DNA of 64,000 nt, taken from positions 56,292-120,291 of the forward strand of contig CAMWLG010000003.1 of assembly GCA_947175035.1 (NCBI GenBank), written 5' to 3'. The notes beneath the pieces were generated by a model, which was not told the origin of the DNA, did no database searches, and worked only from the letters and a program-made list of their open reading frames with translations. Shown piece by piece: positions 35,940-45,813 of the stretch. Position 1 is the stretch's first letter. Each line of letters opens with the position of its first letter. The translations under genes were made by a program, and so were the position numbers. This DNA comes from an uncultured Lachnospiraceae bacterium. Its GTDB lineage: Bacteria; Bacillota; Clostridia; Lachnospirales; Lachnospiraceae.

Positions 35940-38759
35940 ATGAAGTATTCAGAGATTATTGGAATTGAACCATTCTTTGATTCCACATTTAATATGACGG
36001 AAGAAAAGGAGAATTATTGGAAGCAGTTCATTACAAATGAAAAGTTCGAATCCAATCTCAAGGAGATTGTTAATGCATTCACTTCTCAAACCGGTGATCA
36101 GCATAAATCAATTTGGATACAGGGAACATATGGTACAGGCAAAAGTCATTCCACCTCTGTCATAAAACATCTACTTAGTGATAATCCGTCAGATATCGAA
36201 GATTATATTGAAAAGCTTGCAAATCCTCAGCTGAAGGGAATGTTGAAAAACTTCCGAAAGAATGAAAGGATATTCCCTGTTGTGTTGAAAGGCACTTACT
36301 CAATTGTAGATACCGAAGAATTAAAATATACCATTCAGCGTGCTGTAATGCAGCAGTTGGATCAAGCTGGTATTTCTATAACAGTAAAGTCTGATTTCCA
36401 GGCAGTAATTGAAATGCTGCAAGATAAAAAATTTACATCTTTCTGGCAAAGTATGTTGTCCGAGGAGTTGAATCGTTATGCATCGACAACTGATGAACTT
36501 AAAGAACTTCTTGAAAACGGCGATGTTGAAGTATTAAAGGAGATCAACAATGCATTGAAGAAGTCCAATATGATTAAAGCAACACCGGATATTAAACAGT
36601 GGCTTACAGAAGTGGTGAATGAACTCCGGGAGAAAAAGGTCGCTGATTATCTTGTCTTGTTCTGGGATGAGTTTACCTCTCTGTTGGAAATCTCAGAGAG
36701 AAGAAGCATATTGAATTGTATGCAGGATATAGCAGAGTTAAGTAAGGCGCCCAGGAAGGATAACAAAGATAAATTTATAGGTGTTTATGTATTCCTTATT
36801 ACGCACAAAAGTATGGAGGCTACTGACAGTTACAAAGAACTGAAAGAAGATGAAAAGACAATGGCTAAGGCAAGATTCCTTGGTCTTAAGTATGATATGC
36901 AGGATATCACTACATATCACATCCTTTCAAATGCTCTTAAGATTACGAATAAGCAGGAATATGACGCTCTGGTGCAGGAAAGAGTTGAACTTCAGTCTGA
37001 AGTTGCTGAAGCTTTAAAAGAAATAGTTGCCCCTATGGAAAAATCTGCGCAGACACAGAACATTATCAAGCGGCTGTATCCGTTCCATCCGTATACGGCG
37101 TATTTGGCGACTTTTGTGTCGAGAGCTATAGGATCAGCAGAGAGAAGCATATTTGAGTTTTTAAATGATGAAAATCGTGGATTCAAGTATTTTATCAAGA
37201 ATGACACTGATGAGGTCAAGTATCTTACAGCAGATAAGGTGTGGGACTTTTTTGTCGAGGCATTTTCTGAAGACAGAACAAATAACTTTGATGCGATTAT
37301 TAGTAAGTGGTTAATGTATTCAGAAAAACTGGAAGATACGGAAAATCCGGAATTGTCAGTATTTAAGGTTATTTTGTTGTTAAATCTGTTGAATCGTGTA
37401 ACACAAATGGATGGTGGAGATCAGGAAAAGAGTCTGGTAAATCCGAGCAAAAAGAATATTTTGCATGTGCTTAGTGGCGCATGGTCTAATGAGGCTATTA
37501 ATAACGCCTTGAATGTAATTGATGAAAAACAGATTATACCTAAAGGACCAGATGATGTTTATGAGGTATCATCTTCTGCTATGCCTCCAGAGAAGATACA
37601 GGCAGCAAAGGACAAGCTATATTTGAAATATGAAGATGTAAGTGCTTTGCTCGAAGAGTATCCGGCGTACAAGGCGGATATTACAAAGACTATATCAAAT
37701 GCAGAAAACTTTAATCGTGCTACAGAGTTTGCTGTTGTTTGGGGAAATCTGCAGCAGATTTCCATTGAGTCAAAACTGCAGAAAGCATTTTCTAAAGAGT
37801 ATGCAGCAAAAATTGCGATAGTAGTCTTTCGAGGGGAAACGCCTTCATACGACAAAAAAACCAATAGAGCTGAGCTGGCGATTGAATCTCAAAAGAATAT
37901 GATTCAAAAACTGTCACAAAAGGATACCATGCAGAATGTGGTATTTGTTATAGTTGATGTTCCGTTAGGAAATCAGAGATTTGAAGGTGTCATAGATGCT
38001 AGGGCAAGGGAAACCGTTGCGAATGATACAAAGGTTGAGGATTCTACGCAGTACAATAAAAAGGCTGCAAGGTGGATGGAGAAATGGCGTACCGAAATCA
38101 TTGATGGTGCGGCAGAAGTAATCTTTAGAGGTGAAAGAGTAAACACACCTACATTTAAGGCTGTATCAAATTCAGGTGTGGTTACAGATATTGCCAGAGT
38201 CTTCCCTAACGGGGCTGAAAGACTGTCACAAGTTGCCAGTGCAAGTACTGGATGGAAGCAAATATACGCAAAGAAAACGGTTGAAAAGATTTGTTATGCA
38301 GTTAATAGAAGCGAGATAGAAGCGTTTGTTGGAGCAGAGTCTGCTGTATCGCATTTATTAAAAGATAAGCATGGTAGTTGGATATTTGATGAAAAAATAA
38401 ACTATATAGGGCAGTATGATCCGACATGCCCGATGACTGTTCTGATTAAAGTTATAGATGACAAGATTGCAGAACTTCGTAACAAGACGGTTGTAGATAT
38501 TGGACAGGAGTTCAGGTTCCTTACAGAGCCACCATATGGATACTACAACAACTATATTTGCATGGCTGCAGTAGCATTGGCTTTTAGAGGATATACTCAG
38601 AAAATGTATCTAGCTGATCAGGGAAGTCTGGTCACTCAAAATATATTGAGAGATATTGTTAATGCTGCATTCTATTTCTGGTTGGATGATAAGCAAGATC
38701 CTAAACTGAGGGTGCGTTTTTCAACGGCTGATGAAAAAGAACTGATTGATATGATTTAG
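35940..38759 (+). CDS. brxC: BREX ATPase BrxC, N-terminal 939 residues (stopped by in-frame TAG)
   Basis: A large P-loop ATPase. Walker A GTYGTGKS at 62-69, Walker B LVLFWDEF at about 238-245, with surrounding helical domains as in BrxC/PglY proteins (normally about 1,200 aa). The frame stops at TAG 38757-38759, but the next 258 codons in the same frame are open and protein-like, so the natural product was probably 1,198 residues. A GTAGGAGG site precedes ATG 35940. BrxC is needed for BREX modification and defence in characterised systems; whether this shortened form works is unknown. Confidence 0.82.
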   Translation: MKYSEIIGIEPFFDSTFNMTEEKENYWKQFITNEKFESNLKEIVNAFTSQTGDQHKSIWIQGTYGTGKSHSTSVIKHLLSDNPSDIEDYIEKLANPQLKGMLKNFRKNERIFPVVLKGTYSIVDTEELKYTIQRAVMQQLDQAGISITVKSDFQAVIEMLQDKKFTSFWQSMLSEELNRYASTTDELKELLENGDVEVLKEINNALKKSNMIKATPDIKQWLTEVVNELREKKVADYLVLFWDEFTSLLEISERRSILNCMQDIAELSKAPRKDNKDKFIGVYVFLITHKSMEATDSYKELKEDEKTMAKARFLGLKYDMQDITTYHILSNALKITNKQEYDALVQERVELQSEVAEALKEIVAPMEKSAQTQNIIKRLYPFHPYTAYLATFVSRAIGSAERSIFEFLNDENRGFKYFIKNDTDEVKYLTADKVWDFFVEAFSEDRTNNFDAIISKWLMYSEKLEDTENPELSVFKVILLLNLLNRVTQMDGGDQEKSLVNPSKKNILHVLSGAWSNEAINNALNVIDEKQIIPKGPDDVYEVSSSAMPPEKIQAAKDKLYLKYEDVSALLEEYPAYKADITKTISNAENFNRATEFAVVWGNLQQISIESKLQKAFSKEYAAKIAIVVFRGETPSYDKKTNRAELAIESQKNMIQKLSQKDTMQNVVFVIVDVPLGNQRFEGVIDARARETVANDTKVEDSTQYNKKAARWMEKWRTEIIDGAAEVIFRGERVNTPTFKAVSNSGVVTDIARVFPNGAERLSQVASASTGWKQIYAKKTVEKICYAVNRSEIEAFVGAESAVSHLLKDKHGSWIFDEKINYIGQYDPTCPMTVLIKVIDDKIAELRNKTVVDIGQEFRFLTEPPYGYYNNYICMAAVALAFRGYTQKMYLADQGSLVTQNILRDIVNAAFYFWLDDKQDPKLRVRFSTADEKELIDMI

Positions 38760-39536
38760 TCAATTTTTGAAGTCAAAGGAGACGGTATTTCAGAAACAAA
38801 GTGGAATTTAAGAACAAGTTTTGAAAATAAATATATGTCTCCATTGTGGGCGTTGAAGTATGTTGTCGAAAAGGGGGCGGAGTTTAATTCGGTAATTGAT
38901 TCGCTGTTTTCTCTTGCAAACGCTACCGGTGACAGTATTACGCAAGAAGATGTCAGTGAATTGTTGGAAGGATTAAAAAAGCAAAAGACATCAATCGCAT
39001 TAACTCTTGAAAAGGTTAAGGACTCCATGTGCTTTTATGCGTTTGTAGATAAGTGTCTTAAGAAAGTAAATGTCAAACTAGATGATTATTCTAATTTGAT
39101 GTCATATTTGAAGCAGAACCTGTCAGATGCAATAGTTTTCTGGCGTGAGGATGATGTTGAAAAGCAGATTTTTCAGTGGTGCATTTTACAAAACAAACCA
39201 GTGGTTACTCCTAAATCTGAACCCGATTCGGGTGATGAACCTTATATTCCTGATTATGAAGAGGGCGATGATGAAGAAATTCCGGGAGATGCAGATAATG
39301 ATGAAGAAGACGAAACTGAGGATTTTGATGACGGTCTGTTTGATAGTCCCGATTTTGAACCTATTGAGATCACACCAATTTCAATTGGTAAGACGCATGC
39401 GACGATTGAGGCTGCCACAACCATGATAAACGAAAAGGAGTTTGATGATGGAGAGGCAAAGGAGATTCTTGTAAAGCTATGTAAGGAGTATCCGGTTGTC
39501 TGTTCGGCTGTGATGAAGCTTCTTAGTGGGGAATGA
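38760..39536 (+). pseudogene. brxC: C-terminal part of BrxC beyond the in-frame TAG
   Basis: 258 codons continuous with brxC in the same frame after TAG 38757. It begins SIFEVKGDGISETKWNLRTS with no intergenic space, then MSPLWALKYVVEK; the first ATG is at 38835 without a clear ribosome site. The middle is a very acidic linker (DYEEGDDEEIPGDADNDEED region, about bases 39250-39340), and the end (IEAATTMINEKEFDDGEAKE) is helical. It could be translated separately from 38835 (233 aa), by readthrough, or not at all. Confidence 0.75.
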
Positions 39537-39542
39537 TGTTGT

Positions 39543-42041
39543 ATGGATATAGATGAAATTAAACGCAAAATTACAGAAGACAAGGAAAAAGTAACGGCTT
39601 CTTATCGCAGATATCCAGTGCGTTTTGTTTTTATGGAAATGAGCAATAAAACACAAGACGAAATAATGGATATTGTAAAGAGTACGGATGGAGATCTTTT
39701 GGAGTTGAGTGATTATATTATGAAAAAGGACGATGGCTGGATGACTAAGAGTCGGTTTGTCCAAATCATTAGAAATCACACATCAAAAACAAAAGATACA
39801 TATGTGCTTGGTTTCTCCGAATTGATTAGATTTTTTTCAAAAAAAGAGATAGAGTCAACAGTCCTTTCTTTGTTTGACATTGAAAATCAAAACATAATGG
39901 ATGCGACATGTTCACGCAGGCGTATTTATTTTGTGTGTTTTTCGATGGTCGATAATGTATATAGAGTCCTTCAAAATAGTTTTCCAAGGAAGGACCTGCT
40001 TGATCCGTTTATTAATTCCGATTATGAGGCAAGTGGGCTGTATAGAGAGGTGTGCTTTGTTTCAAAAGACTATGCAAATAACATTAAGAAAAATAAGATA
40101 ACATCAAGTGTAGAATGGATAGGTTTGTGGAGACATTCTGAAGTGATAGATTTTTCGGCTCCGATATGGTGCTGCTCAGAAAACTTGTATGAGTGGTATA
40201 AGCATAAGAAAGCTTCTCCAGATAATGCTTTTCAAATTGATGTTGTGCAAGATACAAAAGATTATTTGCGGAAAGCATATGACGTAGATATTGAATTTCC
40301 GTATACTCAGGCAGATGCAGAGTATTGGAATAGGTTAAAGGATGCTTGTGCAGAACAAGGCGGAGGCAAGGCAGCACGTGACCTTATAGGAGATGAGCTG
40401 GGCGTAGATGTTAATTCGTCGCCTGCTATAGCAGGAAGGCTTTTAACTACAGAGGATGGTTATGTTCGCTGGTTAATCAGAAGTTATGTTGGAACATATA
40501 TGGCAGATTCTTTTCTTGCCAAAACATTCAAAACGTTGAAGTCAAACTCGAATAAAGAATTCTTAATCACAATCTGGAAACAAGGGTACTGGACTGATGA
40601 TGTTAGACTCTTGGAGGAAAGAGTATCAATCATAAAAGAACTGAATAAATATGCTGATTCTTTCACACCAGAAAAGGAAATACAGGCAACTATTTTTGAG
40701 GGTGTGAGCAAAGAGTTGTCGGTAGAAATACATACAGATAGTCAGAATGATATTCAGTTAGTGAAGATATGTGAGCAGACGGGGCGTGATATTTCAGAAT
40801 TGCGTAGTCGCCTTCTAACATATTATTTGCGTATCTTTAAGCCTGCATATACGGGATTGAGTAACGCAGAAAAAGAATTTGTAATCAATCTGTATTCGAA
40901 TAACGTTTTGGATAAGGCTGAAATTCAAGGGATTTATCCAGCGCTGTATACTTATCTGTTTGGAACGGCTGAAAGTGTTATTGTTGGAGAGGATGAATGG
41001 AAGCTATACCTACAGGCGTATAGAGAAAGTAAGGTTACGGGAAAAGATAATGCTTATTTGAAGCAGTACTATGAATCGGGATGTGCAAATTCAACAAACT
41101 TGTACAGCATGTACTATGCGATTCCACGACAAGAAGTCGCTGTGGCACCTTATATAAATGATTCGGACATCTATATTCTCGATGGAGTAGGTGCCGAATA
41201 CCTACCTTTACTTGTAGAACTTATAAGAAATAAAGGTTATGAAATTGAAGCCTGTGATTATGCGGCATGTCATTTGCCATCAATAACAACGGTAAATAAA
41301 GACTATTTGTCCAGCTTGCCATATAAAGAGTGGATACTTACTTTTGATAGGGATGTGGTGCATGGAGAATTTTATCGGACTGCATTAAATCTAAGGAAAG
41401 CTTTTGATATTCTGGAGAGTGTAGTAAAGGATATTATTGCCGAGTCAGAGGGAAGAAAAATCGTTATTACGGCAGATCATGGTGCGACAGCTAGAGCAAA
41501 ATGGACGGGTACTAAGAAAAAATATGATTTTTCAACTGCAGATCATGAAGGAAGATGTTGCAAAATAAACAATAAGTCGGAGTATAGTGATACAGAGGAT
41601 TATATTGTTTACGAGGATGAAGTAAAGCCTGGAACACCGTTTGTAATCTCATTGAACGAGACATCATTGTACAACAGACCACGTTTTGAGGATCACGGAG
41701 GTGCCACAGCAGAAGAAATGTTGGTACCTGTTATAGTTGCTGTGCCAGGTGGGAATGAAAAGAAAAAGATTTATAAGGTGCTTGATGAAAAACTTGAAGT
41801 TACTGGATTGGATAAGAAGGTATCTTTTGTAATTATTCCAGATCCAGATGAAGAGGTATACGTAATTGAGGCAGATGGAGAGAAGCATACTCTTGAGATA
41901 GAAGGAACACACTATGTTGTTGATTTGAAGTCCGGAAGAGAGCAAGATATTTCTGTTGTTGTTGAAGGTACGGAATATAAATTCCATACAATAAACAGAT
42001 CAAAGAAGAATATGGAAGGAGACGATGGTTTTGATGACTAA
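39543..42041 (+). CDS. pglZ: BREX PglZ (alkaline-phosphatase-superfamily protein)
   Basis: 832 aa. The N-terminal 500 residues are mostly helical. The PglZ domain starts at about 543 (YILDGVGAEYLPLL, metal-binding Asp) and continues through ACHLPSITTVNK and IVITADHGATARAKW (about 640-655), with a second metal region near FEDHGGATAEEMLVPVIV (about 718-735) and a beta-rich tail. PglZ is the hallmark of all BREX types; it is predicted to be a metal-dependent hydrolase. The gene follows brxC by 6 bp and overlaps brxL by 8-17 bp. Confidence 0.9.
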   Translation: MDIDEIKRKITEDKEKVTASYRRYPVRFVFMEMSNKTQDEIMDIVKSTDGDLLELSDYIMKKDDGWMTKSRFVQIIRNHTSKTKDTYVLGFSELIRFFSKKEIESTVLSLFDIENQNIMDATCSRRRIYFVCFSMVDNVYRVLQNSFPRKDLLDPFINSDYEASGLYREVCFVSKDYANNIKKNKITSSVEWIGLWRHSEVIDFSAPIWCCSENLYEWYKHKKASPDNAFQIDVVQDTKDYLRKAYDVDIEFPYTQADAEYWNRLKDACAEQGGGKAARDLIGDELGVDVNSSPAIAGRLLTTEDGYVRWLIRSYVGTYMADSFLAKTFKTLKSNSNKEFLITIWKQGYWTDDVRLLEERVSIIKELNKYADSFTPEKEIQATIFEGVSKELSVEIHTDSQNDIQLVKICEQTGRDISELRSRLLTYYLRIFKPAYTGLSNAEKEFVINLYSNNVLDKAEIQGIYPALYTYLFGTAESVIVGEDEWKLYLQAYRESKVTGKDNAYLKQYYESGCANSTNLYSMYYAIPRQEVAVAPYINDSDIYILDGVGAEYLPLLVELIRNKGYEIEACDYAACHLPSITTVNKDYLSSLPYKEWILTFDRDVVHGEFYRTALNLRKAFDILESVVKDIIAESEGRKIVITADHGATARAKWTGTKKKYDFSTADHEGRCCKINNKSEYSDTEDYIVYEDEVKPGTPFVISLNETSLYNRPRFEDHGGATAEEMLVPVIVAVPGGNEKKKIYKVLDEKLEVTGLDKKVSFVIIPDPDEEVYVIEADGEKHTLEIEGTHYVVDLKSGREQDISVVVEGTEYKFHTINRSKKNMEGDDGFDD

Positions 42042-43461
42042 TTTAGATAACAAAATTAGAGATATTTTTCCCGAAGAATCAATGCATAAGACTCCGGATA
42101 GGTACAGCTTGTTTTCTGGAGTAAATGTGCCATCCTTTATTAAAGATTGGCTTTTGAAGAAGTTTTCGGATGACGACAACATTGATACAGAGGGATTATA
42201 TTCTTTTATTCAGAAGCATATTCCTACGAAAGATAGCAACATTAGAAGTAAACTTTTAAACGGAGATATAATTCAGATTTTGGCGCGTATTATCTTTGAA
42301 TCTGATATTAAAAGTGGAGAGTATCGATTCCAGATTCCCGATATTGGAATAAAGAGTGGCGAGGGAAAAGTGTCACCATATTTGGCACGTCAGGAAGGCC
42401 TGCTTAAAGAGGGTGAAAACTGGGGCATCGTTACGATGCAATATGTTGAACCCGATGGAAAAGAGAAGGGTTATGCAGAGATGGTAAAGTTTAAACCTTT
42501 CAGACCTTATAAACCGGATTATGATTATTATTGCAAGGCAAGAGAGCGCTTTTCTTTGGAAGAATGGGTAGATTTCCTGATAAGCAGCATGGAGTATAAT
42601 CCTAATTCGTCTGCGTTTGAATCACTGGATCGGAAACTACTGTTTCTAACCCGATTGCTTGTTTTTGTAGAGCCTAATCTGAATATGATTGAGCTTGCTC
42701 CTAAGGGAACAGGTAAGTCTTATATCTTTAATAATTTGTCGAAGTATGGATGGCAGATTAGCGGTGGGAAAATTACAAGAGCGAAGTTATTTTATGACAT
42801 GAGCAAGAATACTCCTGGCATTATTCCATCGTATGAATTTGTTTCTCTTGATGAGGTAAAGACTATATCTTTTGATAATCCAGAAGAAATTCAAGGTGCA
42901 TTAAAGAATTACATGGAGCAGGGATCATTTACTGTTGGTAAATCAAAGCTGACATCGTTGGCTGGATTGATTCTTCTTGGAAATATAGATCTTGATTCGA
43001 GTAAGAGACCGTTAAATAACCATTATTTTGAGGAGTTACCAGAGGTATTTCAGGATCATGCATTGATAGATAGATTTCATGGCTTTATTGAGGGGTGGTA
43101 TTTACCGAGAATAAGTGAGGATTTGAAGCTGAATGGATATTCACTTAATGTTGAATATTTTTCAGAGATTCTTTCATACAGCAGAACACTTTCTTTCTAT
43201 AGTGCAATAGTGAAGGAGCTGCTTGACATTCCTAAAAATGCAGACACAAGAGATACAAATGCTATTATAAAAATGTGCTCTGGTTATCTGAAATTGTTGT
43301 ACCCGAATGTTCGAAATGCGTCGGATATTACACCGCAGGAATTCAATGCAATGTGTTTTATGCCTGCTTTTGAAAAAAGAAAGATTATCAGACAGCAATT
43401 GGCAGCTATCGATAGAGAGTTTACTGATCGTATGCCTGATATCAGAGTGAGAGGTTTATAA
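42034..43461 (+). CDS. brxL: BREX BrxL, short form (AAA ATPase, no Lon domain seen)
   Basis: 475 aa (478 if ATG 42025 is used). The ATPase core has Walker A ELAPKGTGKSYIF (about 219-231), Walker B-like FVSLDEVKTI (about 267-276) and LILLGNID (about 310-317). BrxL of type 1 systems is nearly 700 aa with a C-terminal Lon-protease-like domain. Here the protein ends about 160 residues after the ATPase, with no Ser-Lys dyad seen, matching the shorter BrxL family. It overlaps pglZ and directly abuts the next gene (TAAATG). Confidence 0.87.
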   Translation: MTNLDNKIRDIFPEESMHKTPDRYSLFSGVNVPSFIKDWLLKKFSDDDNIDTEGLYSFIQKHIPTKDSNIRSKLLNGDIIQILARIIFESDIKSGEYRFQIPDIGIKSGEGKVSPYLARQEGLLKEGENWGIVTMQYVEPDGKEKGYAEMVKFKPFRPYKPDYDYYCKARERFSLEEWVDFLISSMEYNPNSSAFESLDRKLLFLTRLLVFVEPNLNMIELAPKGTGKSYIFNNLSKYGWQISGGKITRAKLFYDMSKNTPGIIPSYEFVSLDEVKTISFDNPEEIQGALKNYMEQGSFTVGKSKLTSLAGLILLGNIDLDSSKRPLNNHYFEELPEVFQDHALIDRFHGFIEGWYLPRISEDLKLNGYSLNVEYFSEILSYSRTLSFYSAIVKELLDIPKNADTRDTNAIIKMCSGYLKLLYPNVRNASDITPQEFNAMCFMPAFEKRKIIRQQLAAIDREFTDRMPDIRVRGL

Positions 43462-44598
43462 ATGATTTATTTTGATAATGCAGCTACAACAGAGATGTGT
43501 GAGCCAGCATTGTCAGCTCTGGTAGAGGTATCGAAAACCCAGTATGGCAATGCATCAACCCTATATGGGTATGGGCGAAAAGCAAAAGAATTACTAGAAG
43601 AGGCAAGAGGTATTATTGCCCAGTGTATAGGAGCTGATGCTGACGAAATCTTCTTTACATCTGGTGGAACAGAAAGTGATAACTGGGTTATAAACCAGGC
43701 AAGGCATTCCGTGGATAGAATCATTGTTTCAGACATAGAGCATCACGCTATTCTTCATCCAGTTGCGAGAGTAAAAGAGGAAGGCATGGATGTGATCTTT
43801 CTTCCAGTTGATGAGGGATGCAATGTTATACAAGATTCTCTGCAGTCGAAATTAGAGGGAAAAAAGGTATTGGTTTCTGTTATGTTTCAAAACAATGAGA
43901 CTGGAGTAATACAGGACATTTCATCATTAGCAGATACCGTTCATAAGTATAGTCCGGAATCGTTCTTTCACACAGACGCTGTTCAGGCAATTGGGCATAG
44001 AAGGATAAATGTACATGAGCTTGGTGTTGATATGCTTTCTGCCAGTGCACACAAATTTAATGGTCCAAAGGGAATAGGCTTTTTATATATAAGAAGAGAT
44101 TGCCAGCTTTTGCCCCTTATTCTTGGTGGTGGACAAGAAAAGGGATTGCGGTCGGGCACAGAAAATATTGCTGGGATATATTCGATGGCAAAGGCACTGG
44201 AGGATAATATCGCCCTGCTTGAAGAAAATGAAAATCATATTAAGTTTTTGGAAGAGATTTTTTTATGTGAATTATCAAGGTCTGATATTTCATACAAGAT
44301 AAATGGAGATGTAAACAAAAAAGCGATCGGTATAATCAATATTGCAATAGAAGGTGCTGATGGCGAAGGTTTGCTTAATATGCTTGATATGCATGATATA
44401 TGTGTGTCGATGGGATCTGCATGCAATTCCAAATCCAAGGAGCAGTCTCATGTTTTGTTGGCGATGGGGCTCGATGAAGACAGAATAAATTCTTCTATTA
44501 GGATATCTATTGGCAGATATAATAAAGAAGAGGAAATCATAGAACTTGTAAAATGGATAAAGAAATACTATGAGTTGTCCAACATTGCAAGAGCATAG
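43462..44598 (+). CDS. Cysteine desulfurase (IscS/NifS/DndA-like)
   Basis: 378 aa. A PLP enzyme that takes sulfur from cysteine. YFDNAATTEM at the start, FTSGGTESDNW (about 68-78), EHHAILHP, the PLP lysine in SASAHKFNGPKG (Lys198) and the persulfide cysteine in MGSACNSKS (Cys321). Its ATG directly follows the brxL stop, so it belongs to the BREX operon. In Dnd systems DndA or IscS supplies sulfur to DndC for DNA phosphorothioation; by analogy this enzyme could feed BrxP or build its Fe-S centres (inference). A housekeeping iscS without iscU nearby is less likely. Confidence 0.92.
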   Translation: MIYFDNAATTEMCEPALSALVEVSKTQYGNASTLYGYGRKAKELLEEARGIIAQCIGADADEIFFTSGGTESDNWVINQARHSVDRIIVSDIEHHAILHPVARVKEEGMDVIFLPVDEGCNVIQDSLQSKLEGKKVLVSVMFQNNETGVIQDISSLADTVHKYSPESFFHTDAVQAIGHRRINVHELGVDMLSASAHKFNGPKGIGFLYIRRDCQLLPLILGGGQEKGLRSGTENIAGIYSMAKALEDNIALLEENENHIKFLEEIFLCELSRSDISYKINGDVNKKAIGIINIAIEGADGEGLLNMLDMHDICVSMGSACNSKSKEQSHVLLAMGLDEDRINSSIRISIGRYNKEEEIIELVKWIKKYYELSNIARA

Positions 44599-44609
44599 GT
44601 GGTAATGCG

Positions 44610-45644
44610 ATGCCAGGATGGAATTTAAGGTCTGGGGTTCTTATAGAAGTACATGTTAGCGAAGACGAGTATTGGTCGTTGTTCAACTTTGTTTTTTCTG
44701 ATGCGTGTAGAAAAACGAACACATACAAATTTGGTCTTATAAAATCGATTTGCGACCAAATATATGACTTAAACGAAGATCCTGTACAGGGATATTTTTT
44801 ATCATATGATAAGCTGTTTGCAAAGTTCACAGAGAATTATTGGAACTTGGTGAATAAGTACGGCTTGAAACAAATGTCGTATAATGGGAAATCGGAATAC
44901 TCGAAGATTGAGCTTATTATAAAAGAAGCTGTGACGGGATACGACATTCCCGAAAACATAGAATTTTTGTCTGTTAATGAAAAAGACAGGGAGAGGCTTA
45001 CACGCATTGTCACCACGGAGTGTAAGAAGTGCGTAATAGGGGCGCTGTACCATGACTTTGAAGGCAAGTTGTATGCCTTTGATCTTTGTGGCAACGGGAT
45101 ATATCTTGGCAGTGGCGCATATAGGTTTATTTCGAAGTATAAGATGGAAATTGAACGCTTGAATTATTATTCTTGGGCGCGGTTTCTAGAAAAGGTAAAT
45201 GATGATGATGCACTGGTAAGGGTTTTGGAAAAGCTTGATCTTTCTACACCTCAACGCAAAGATTTGTCAGTGTATCGAGAACTTCTATATAAAGAGTTTC
45301 GAGAAGATACATGCTTTTATTGTGGAAAAAAACTCGATAAGAAAGTACATGTGGATCACTTTATTCCGTGGACGTTTGTTAAAAATGACAACTTATGGAA
45401 TTTTGTACTTGCCTGTCCAAGATGTAATCTACGGAAGAGTGATAGTTTGGTTAGTCAGGATTACTTGATTAAGATTGAAAATCGAAACACTCTACTTATG
45501 GAAGCTACCGGATTTACCACAAAGATCAATATAGAAAACGAGTTTGCTGGGTATCACACGGGTTTATTGAAAAGAATGTGGGAATATGCCAAGATGAGCG
45601 GCATTCGAGAACGTAGTGGGTTCGCAGAGGTTTCTGTGAAGTAA
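44610..45644 (+). CDS. HNH endonuclease at end of BREX operon
   Basis: 344 aa. The C-terminal half is an HNH nuclease with structural zinc: CFYCGKKL (about 235-242), HVDHFIPW (247-254, catalytic His), N at LWNFVLACPRCNLRKSD (about 261-277). The N-terminal 220 residues form an unrecognised domain, which may recognise DNA or a modification. It starts 12 bp after the cysteine desulfurase and is the last gene of the locus. It may restrict unmodified or wrongly modified DNA; alternatively it is a companion cargo gene. Confidence 0.85.
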   Translation: MPGWNLRSGVLIEVHVSEDEYWSLFNFVFSDACRKTNTYKFGLIKSICDQIYDLNEDPVQGYFLSYDKLFAKFTENYWNLVNKYGLKQMSYNGKSEYSKIELIIKEAVTGYDIPENIEFLSVNEKDRERLTRIVTTECKKCVIGALYHDFEGKLYAFDLCGNGIYLGSGAYRFISKYKMEIERLNYYSWARFLEKVNDDDALVRVLEKLDLSTPQRKDLSVYRELLYKEFREDTCFYCGKKLDKKVHVDHFIPWTFVKNDNLWNFVLACPRCNLRKSDSLVSQDYLIKIENRNTLLMEATGFTTKINIENEFAGYHTGLLKRMWEYAKMSGIRERSGFAEVSVK

Positions 45645-45689
45645 AAACATAAAACAGTATTTTTTACAAACAGTAAAGGGGTTAAAGAT

Positions 45690-45801
45690 GCATTTGCCTG
45701 AATAATCACAAACAGAACCCGCTCCAGCAGAGAAGGATCTTTCTTATATTTTCACGCAATGTATTTACATATTCTATCGAATAAGTATCTTTTGAAATCA
45801 T
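45690..45801 (-). pseudogene. AbiEii nucleotidyltransferase toxin remnant (frameshifted)
   Basis: On the minus strand, AAGGAG precedes ATG 45801, reading MISKDTYSIEYVNTLRE. After a one-base frame change it continues KYKKDPSLLERVLF, the usual start of AbiEii-family toxins. It then stops resembling the family near 45690, next to the end of the HNH gene. Only the first about 35 residues remain, cut off by the right edge of the BREX island. Confidence 0.55.
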
Positions 45802-45813
45802 GTTTTCTCCTTA

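Noticed and set aside
43462..44598. Housekeeping iscS
   Set aside because: Directly abuts brxL, AT-rich like the island, and no iscU or related gene is adjacent; a BREX-linked role is more likely.
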